From positions 2,425,501 to 2,489,500 of the forward strand of contig NC_064012.1 of NCBI RefSeq assembly GCF_932276165.1: a stretch of DNA of 64,000 nucleotides, given 5' to 3'. Shown here piece by piece: positions 49,601 through 58,600 of this stretch. The stretch comes from Plutella xylostella (lineage: Eukaryota; Arthropoda; Insecta; Lepidoptera; Plutellidae). Made by a program: the position numbers and the translations under genes. Under the pieces are notes generated by a model that was given only the letters and a program-made list of their open reading frames with translations, was not told where the DNA came from and did no database searches. Every line of letters starts with the position of its first letter. The stretch's first letter is position 1.

Positions 49601-52600
49601 CCCGTGCCCGTGCCCGTGTTCTGTCGGTAAGGGAGTGTAGTTGTAACAGTTCATGACTGAGTGAGCATTTAGGGCCACTTGCACCAACATATAAAAACTA
49701 GATGTAGGGCCACTTGCAGAAACATATTAAATCTAGATTTTGTGTCAAATGTCGATTTAAGAAATGTCAGTCCATATAAAATTTGACACTAAATCGAGAT
49801 TTAACACTAAATCTAGATTTAATATGTTACTGCAAGTGGCCCTTAGTGTTAAATCTCGATTTAGTATCAAATTTTTAAGGAATGACGTCTCTTAAATCGA
49901 GATTTGACACTAAATCTAAATTTAATATGTTGCTGCAAGTAATAATAATAATATTATAAATCTATTTATTTATTTATTGGCATCACACAACAGGTACATA
50001 ACACAACATGCAATAAAAATATATAAATTCAAGCTTAAAACTAGTAATGCACCCTAATTGTGTAGTAAATAATATATATAGTGTAATAAATGAAGAATGT
50101 AATGTGCAAGTGAACAAAATCGTCAAAAGGTTATTTTTAATTGCACACGAACTGTGAGGTAGTTGAGGATGAAAAGAGCCAATATATTAGTCAAACACAA
50201 CTCCAAATTCAAAAGATCTGTTTGGTTAGTAACTGTTACTGAAATTTTCGCCATATCTGTGCTAGCAGCGGCCGGGGGTTTTAATGAGTATTTGGCGGGG
50301 AGTGACCGCTACGCGACGCTAACTATTTTGTGGATATGATAGACATATTATGCCATATGTCTTTGCTTCTTATTCAAATTATAAAGTCAAACTAGAAAAA
50401 CTCTAATTAGAAATTTCTTTGGCTGTCTATAATTTGTTACTATGGGGGATAATTTCAATTAGTTTTGCCCCTTATCCTTTAGACTTGTACACTTATATTC
50501 AATCTCCCCTGTAATAACTAATACCCACTTTCCACTCGCAGGCCGATAGCGGAGTCGGAACCGCGAATGACCCTTCTGTGCGCGTGCGGCGTGAACCTGA
50601 CCGGCGGCCTCACGCCGGGCGGCGGCCGCATGGCGGGCGACAGCGCGTTCTACCCGCCCACCACCGTGTGTCTAGGTACACTTACTATTGTATTCTTATC
50701 AGAGACCAACTATAGCCATATACGAGTATGTCCAACGGACAAGCTTGGAGCATTTCTGTGACTGCCACTGTGTAGAAAACTAGCATCCCCATATTTAATT
50801 TGATCCGTGGAAGAATGCCTGACGAGCACTGCATCATCGGGAGGGCGAGTGTCTCTAATTATTATTTCCTATTCTTACCTGGCAAACTATCACCGTATAC
50901 GAGTATCGAAACAACAAGCTGAGCGAAGCGTTGCATCTTATCAGAACCTATTAGCAGTACAAAAATCTTAATTCCATTTTAAAATATGAAACATAGAACC
51001 AAACCCTCCTACTCTCCCTCCAAACTCACTTCCACCCTATCTCCACAGCTGAAGAGATGACGGCGGTATCAGCCAACCCGCTGCACTCGCCCGAAGTGGA
51101 ACAGATCAGCCGGCAGCTGCAGTCCACTCTGAGCGCGGAGCTGGTGGAGCGACATCTGTCGTCGCTGCTGTGGATATGCTCTAGTACGCAGAGCAAGGCC
51201 GTCGTTATGGTGAGATTACTGCACCGGTAGATTAAATAATAAATAATATATAAATATGTGGGGACATCTCACACACGGCCATCCGACCCCAAGCTAGGCA
51301 GAACCTATGTTATGGGTGTCGGACAGGTGATATATCTACACAAATACATAGATAGATAGATACTAAATATGAATATCAACACCCAAGACCCGAGAACAAA
51401 TATCTGTGTTTAAACAAATATCTGCCCCAGCCGGGAATCGAACCCGGGACCTTCGGCGCAGTAGTCAGGGTCACTAACCACTACGCCATTCGGTCGTGAG
51501 ATTAAACGCCTACGTTCAACAGTGGACTGCTATAGGCTGATTGTGATGAAATAAAACTCAAAAATATCAACTATCGTCGCTGTTATTCCAAAATGTTGAA
51601 TATTTCATAGAATATAGATTTCAGGTTTTGAACTTTGAAACGATTCCATAAAGTACCTATAAAGATCAAAACCTCAAATCTTTTTGCGATGATATAGAAC
51701 ATTTTGCAATAACAGCGACGCTATGCTCTACGCTCAAGGAGAATATATTAAAACGACACGGTCATATATCATTTAATACTTTCATTAGGACTCTTCTGCT
51801 TTAGAACTCAGGAAAATTGGCCAAAATAACTATGTTGCCCAAGGATCAAGGATAACATTATGTACAAACGACACGAAAAAATCTTATGCTCTCGAAACTC
51901 GAGAACAAAGAAATGTCTATAATATTAAATGCTGTGGCCTCTTTCATCGACGACTTTCGTATTCCACCTACCATTGCCATTCTATGTCACTTTTCACCGC
52001 TAGCGAGTGTATTTCCATTCACCCTAAACCTCGCCTAATCCACAGATAATCGACGCGAACAACCCGGCGGAGGTGATCGAGTCGTTCTCGATGTCGGACA
52101 AGCACATCCTGTGCATCGCGTCGGTGCCGGGCGCCGCGGCCGAGGACTACGCCGAGTACGAGCAGCGGCTGCACGAGGAGAAGGCGCAGGTCACTACACT
52201 ACTATATAGTCTGCAGTATCGCCGAAGCGTCGAAAACTAGCTGCGAGCCGCTGGACTAAGCCGGAGCGAGGCCAAAAGTACAGCCGATGATAGGCGGAAG
52301 TGGCGGACGTTAGTGGAGACCCTCTGCACCTCTGGGGTGCCTTAGGAACACAACACATCTAATGCACGACAATCTTTATTAAATTCTGACGTCTAATCCC
52401 GGAATAGGTGGTCAGAAATGACTCGCAAGCAAGTCCCCCGCTTTTCACTGTATATTTGCGCTGACGTGGTATTGTGAGCCGTATCGCCGTTCGCCGGCAA
52501 TCTTTATCTACGTGGAAAACGTACGATCCTCTAATCAAATCGCGCTAAGTAACGCAAATCGCGAAATAGTCACGTTTATCCACATAGATAAAGATGCAGT

Positions 52601-55600
52601 GCAGCGGATCCTGGAGTATTATTTAAGCTCCTGCCCGAGATTCAACTCAACCGCGATAATGTAACCAGCGAACGAAATCGTGTATAACGAGGCCGCCATC
52701 ATCCTACCATCAAGAGTTTAGGTACAGTTTTGTCGGTAAGATTTAATTTTTCTACACAAGAACAAAAGATAGTGAAGAAATATGCTTTATAATAAAATCC
52801 TTGTATGATTTTCCCAACAGGCTCAGTTCACTGCGTCCAAGAGTGTCTCGATGGACAGCCAGAGCGGCAACGGAAGCAGCAGCAATACCGACTCCAGCGA
52901 CAAGGATGTCATTGTTGGCAGCTCCAAATTGGTAAGACTTATATCATGAAGTATGTTTATAAGTACGCCTAACTATTTTGTAGGGTCTCAGCAAAATTCA
53001 ATTAAATAAAGAATTTCTTGAACGTTCACCGTCTGTCTCATTCAGTGATTTTAAACTTGCAGGGTAATAACGTAAGTAACATCTAACAACATGTGCATCA
53101 CCAATTAATAATTGGTAAGACTAGGGCGCCTAAGAGATGATGCTGACATTGGTAGGTGTCAAAAAAACTAACAAGAGGTTTCTTTCTACGATAAAGATGA
53201 GAAATCGATATGCAATTCATATTCATTACACGATTAATCATTATAATTTTCCCACCACAGGTGCAGTCGATCCTGCTGAGCCCGCCGTCGTCGCCGGTCA
53301 AAGAACCGACTGACACTTCGGAGGTGCCGCAGGACATACCCAAGGAGTGCTCCGCAAAGGAGATGGAAGACAGCCCTCCGCTCAGCTCTACGCCGCAGAA
53401 TCGTGAGATCAGAGTTATAATAATACACTCAAGAGCAATGAAAACGACCCAGAGACATATGGAACGTCAATGGCAGTTGGAACTTTTTCATTGTACATGA
53501 GTGTATAATGTATTTTTTCTTACTTGTCGTAGATTTTGACCAATCCTGGAGTGTCTTTTTATTTGAATTAATTTAAAAACTAAGTTATGAAATAAAACAT
53601 ATTGACAAATGAAATACTTTCAAGCAAAAATGATTGATTTCGTAATTAAACCATTTATTTTGGACGTATAGTTTATTTGTTTAATAGTATTTTAATTAAA
53701 AAGACACACAAAGATTGTTTACCTTTTTCGCCAAATAAGAATGAATACAGTATAGTTGGATTGATGGGAAAGACTATAAAAGTTGATTTTTTATCAATCA
53801 CACAACTTTAAATTGCCATTCCAAAAAGCAATAAATATGAGTTCCAACTATAGCCTTGAAAGACGTGCTACTAGAGCCATCCAACGTATTTTTTATTTCA
53901 TTGACAAATTGTCTTCCATTAATTCAAAGCAAACATCGAAATTGTCTCTATGGAAATGGGAACCGGCTTCCTAGCCCTTTAAAACTATACTCAACTATTC
54001 AACCTCACATTCCTCCCACAGCGGAATACCTCGGCTCCCCCGAGCCGGGCGTGGACGCGTTCGCCCAAGAGCAGTCGGACACGGAGCAGCGGTCCGACCT
54101 GCCGCCCGAGCGCCCCGTGTCCACGGTCATGGCCACCATGTGGCTGGGCACCAAGAGCGGCCATCTGTACATACACTCCGCCATGGGCAACTACAGCAAG
54201 TGTCTCGCTAGGTGAGTAGTACATGAGCTAGTAAAGTCGGACAAACTTGCTCCCGGAGTGACTGTAGTGAGATTAGTGAGTGCTAGGTATAGTTTTCGGA
54301 ATATTTAGGCTGTTTTCTATGTTATAGTATGTCAAAAAGTTTTCGTATTAAAGTTTCTTAAAATATTTCTATCACTGGGTTTATCTAACAACCTAAAAAA
54401 CCCCGACACTTTCCAGAGTAAAGCTAAACGACGCTATCCGAAGCATCGTGTTATGTGCTTACGCTTGCTCGGTTTCTCTAGCGGACGGGCAATGCATTTT
54501 CATTGAGTAGGATAATATCCTTTGTTAGATTTACTGAAAGGAAAAACTGGATTTACCAATTATCATCAACGATCTCTCCACATTGCAGAATAAAGCTAAA
54601 CGACGCCATACTAACAATTATCATCAAACTCTCCACAGAATAAAGCTAAACGACGCCATACTGAGCATCGTGGTCTGTGCGTCGCGGTGCGCGGTGGCGT
54701 TGGCCGACGGCCGGGTGGCGTTGTTCGCGAGACAGGCCGACGGCTCCTGGGACCTCTCGCAGTACTGGCTGCTCACGCTCGGGGACCCCAAGTGCTCAGG
54801 TGAGATGGGTAAAGTGTGCAAAAATGTCATTTCAATGGATTATAACTTAAGTCTTTGGATGTAAGTGCACTGTGCACAACATTGCTCAAGGTATTCATAG
54901 AGGATGGAAAAGTTTTGTAACAATTTTGAGATGGCATAAGCAAGAAACACACAAATACCGAGTGTGAAAAATGTATCACGATGTCGCGTCTATGTTGACG
55001 GAAGTTAGCATGTAAATAGCTATAACAATGCCATAATATAGCCTATTTTTTTACATGTCGCCAATTAAACACGCGTATCTACTTTCTAATCACCGTCTGC
55101 ATGGTAACACATACCCAAACACCCACAAGATATTTAAAACACCCCAATTCTCCCCGGATTTCCTTTAACAATCTTTATACTTAAAATTCCAGTGCGTTGC
55201 CTGAGCGCGGTGGGCAACACGGTGTGGTGCGGCTACCGCAACAAGGTGCACGTGATCGAGCCGCGGTCGCGCCAGCTGCTCTACTCGCTGGAGGCGCATC
55301 CACGCCAGGAGAGCCAGGTGAGGTGTTCATATACATCATTGAAAGAAAGAAAGAAAGAAAGAAAATACATTTATTTCACACACACACGGAAACAACACAA
55401 AAATAAATAATAAAGAGGTTTAAGTAAAGGAAAATGAGCAAGGGTGTTGTTTCCCGGTGCAGAAACGGGTTCTAGCTCAGCTTGGTGCTATGATAAACCA
55501 TAGCGCTGGTTTTCGGCTAGGACCCTGGGTTAAGTCACGGACTGACTTGACATGAAATATTTTATTCAATTAATCACATAAAAAGTAAACAAATAAGAAC

Positions 55601-58600
55601 TATAGTTATAGATACTTATACATTAACATAACATAACATAATTTAACTGTTAAAATTACTTATAACATTGAAACTTGATATGAGCGTTTGCCCACATAAG
55701 CTACATTCTAGCTTGGGGCTCATAAGCATGTACCTTAGTCGTAAGCTTCACATGAATAAAATATTTTTGAATGAATGAATGAATGAAATGAATGAATGAA
55801 CATAAATTATATACTTTGACATTCACCTTCCTAGAGTCCACCCACCATTGACCTACAGGTGACGCTCCCTGGGCAGTAAGAAACTGACGCTAATATGACA
55901 GCCCATCATTTGACCACAGTAACAAACCTCTAGTGACGCCAAGTGCATGTATATAGATGTGCTATACACATTGTCACTATCCACTGAATACCCGTGACAA
56001 TGTGTTATCACATCTTACGCCTCGTATACAATATACATACATATTGGCGTCGACATTGACCTTCCTAGAGTCCACCCGCCATTGACCTACAGGTGACGCT
56101 CCCTGGGCAGTAAGAGACTGACCCATTACTTAACCATGGTAACAAACTTTTGATGCCCTCTAGTGGCTCGTTTCACGCCAAGTGCTTATAAATAGATGTG
56201 CTATACACATTGACACTACCCACCGATTACCCTTGATAATGATGTCGATTCTGAAGGCGGAAATTCTAATTTTAATGCTGTCAAAACCTTAAATTATTTG
56301 TTTAAAATTCGACTCTATGACTGTTCCCTGTTAAAATTTCATTTTATACTAGCAATTTTTTTGGTTTGACAGCGTTAAAATTAGAATTTCTGCCTTCAGA
56401 ATCGACATCAATGTGCTATCACATCTTACACCTGTTACGTAGTGTATATCCTACCATATCGTAAAACTACTTGTTTATAAACTCACCTAAAAAAACCAAC
56501 CCATTCCAGGTCCGTCAAATGGCGGCAGACGGCGACGGCGTCTGGGTCTCAATAAAGATGGACTCCACCCTCCGTCTCTACCACGCACACACCTACCAAC
56601 ACCTCAAAGACGTGGACATAGAGCCTTACGTCTCCAAGATGCTTGGAACAGGCAAACTCGGCTTCTCATTGGTCCGGATCACGGCCCTGTTGATAAGTTC
56701 TGGGCGGCTGTGGATTGGCACTAGTAATGGGGTGGTGATCTCGGTGCCGCTGACTGAGTCGAGTCGCGATTCTGTTGGCGGGTCGCTGCCGTCCGTGCCG
56801 CTTTCTGGTGAGTTGGGATTGTTATTTGCAGGTGAATGTTGGTTGACTGGTACATTTACATTGTACACATCTTATAGTACAAACTTAAACTACCGAACAG
56901 TTAATAAATAATGTAACTATAATTTTGTGTTCATGAAATACACCTGCAATTTTTTGAAATTCCAGTAACTATTAGTTAATAGTTTTAAACATCGCGTAAG
57001 TGTCCATAGCGCTATTGCTGTGTTGGTTAGTTTGACCCGGTATAAAAGTGCCAGTCCTATCTACTTGTTTAACTCATATTTACCCCGTCCACTCCTCACC
57101 CCCAGGTGCGGACCGTCGCTCGCTCCCCACCGGCTCCATCCCCTGGTGTTCCATGGCGCACGCTCAGCTCAGCTTCCACGGGCACCGCGACGCCGTCACA
57201 TTCTTCGTGGGCGTCCCCGGCGCGGGGTCCCCCGCCCGGTCCCCCGAGTCCCCCACAGGGGGCGCCACTGGGGCCCCGATGCTCGTCGTGTCCGGAGGGG
57301 AGGGGTATATCGACTTTAGAATAGGTGAGTTTGTCGCGTGCGTTGTTATTGATGGCCGTGTTCAGACCTATAATTTGTAATAGCGTGAGTCGTATGACGT
57401 GTGGTTGACAGATGCGTCGTGCATAGTTCGTTTTGCCTCGAAAACGCACTGAACTGAACTGAACAAATGACAAATAAAATGTATGGATTTGGCAGCTCTC
57501 ATAAGACTCATGCTATATTTTACAAAGTATAGAGTCCGGGACAGTGGGTATTTGGTTTCGTTGAAAGTATCGTGTAAAGCAAAAAAATATTACGTTTTGT
57601 ACCCACGACTTATGGAAGAATCCACGCACGTACGCCTTTAGCGTACAGTTTAAACAGCCCTAAAATTACAATTCTGATTTTAATATTTATAAAAGTATTA
57701 TCTTAAGTTAAGTTTTTTATTTATATTTGATTTACGGTGCGGCTCCAATGGTGCGTTGCGTCGCCGCAGCATCGTTACTGCCGTTCTTTATTTGGGACGA
57801 CGCCGCCAGGCAACGCACCAATGGAGCCTCACCCTTATAGATTACAACCACCGCTGTTATATTATTTTATAAGTGCATGGATGCATTTATCCATCGTTTG
57901 TTTGTGTGAGCTTCATAAGTAAAGATTCAAGTTTAATACTCTGTTATAATTCTTAAAATTCTTTCTAAACATTTTCATAATGTGATGTTTATTTGTTAAA
58001 CAAAACAAGCAATATGCACGTTAGCGGACGCTTCAGATAATTTATATTTATGCTTTTTTGAGTATTTAAATAAATGTTTAAGTAGTTACTAAGCTTTGCT
58101 TGTCATCATTATGAGCTTATTAATATGTTTTATTATAGCGACCATGCCCTTAATACGAAACCCTCGAACGAATTTAAAGTTATCCTTTTAATCCTGCTTT
58201 TGTGCCTATTGTTTGATTTGTCTTTTGGTGCTGTTTTTCCATTAAAATGTCGAGATTTTTTATATAAATCCTAACCAATAATGCTTCCCCTCCACCGATA
58301 GTATAACAATCCATTTAATATTCGCAGTATAAAATCAAAATCCCGCTAAGTTCATAAAAAGAACTAACAATCCACATTTTAATCGACGACCAGCACTAAC
58401 AAGAGTACCCATAGACTATAGACTGTACCTTTTTTATTATGTAGACCATAGACAAGTTATTGTTTTCGTCAATTTACTTTTTTTTCGAATAGAGGAGCAC
58501 GCCGATGACGTTCGCGACACCGCGTCGCACCTTATAGTGTGGCAGATTCTCTCTGAGAACTGAATGCGAGTACCTGATTCGAATAAGCTTTATTTTACTA

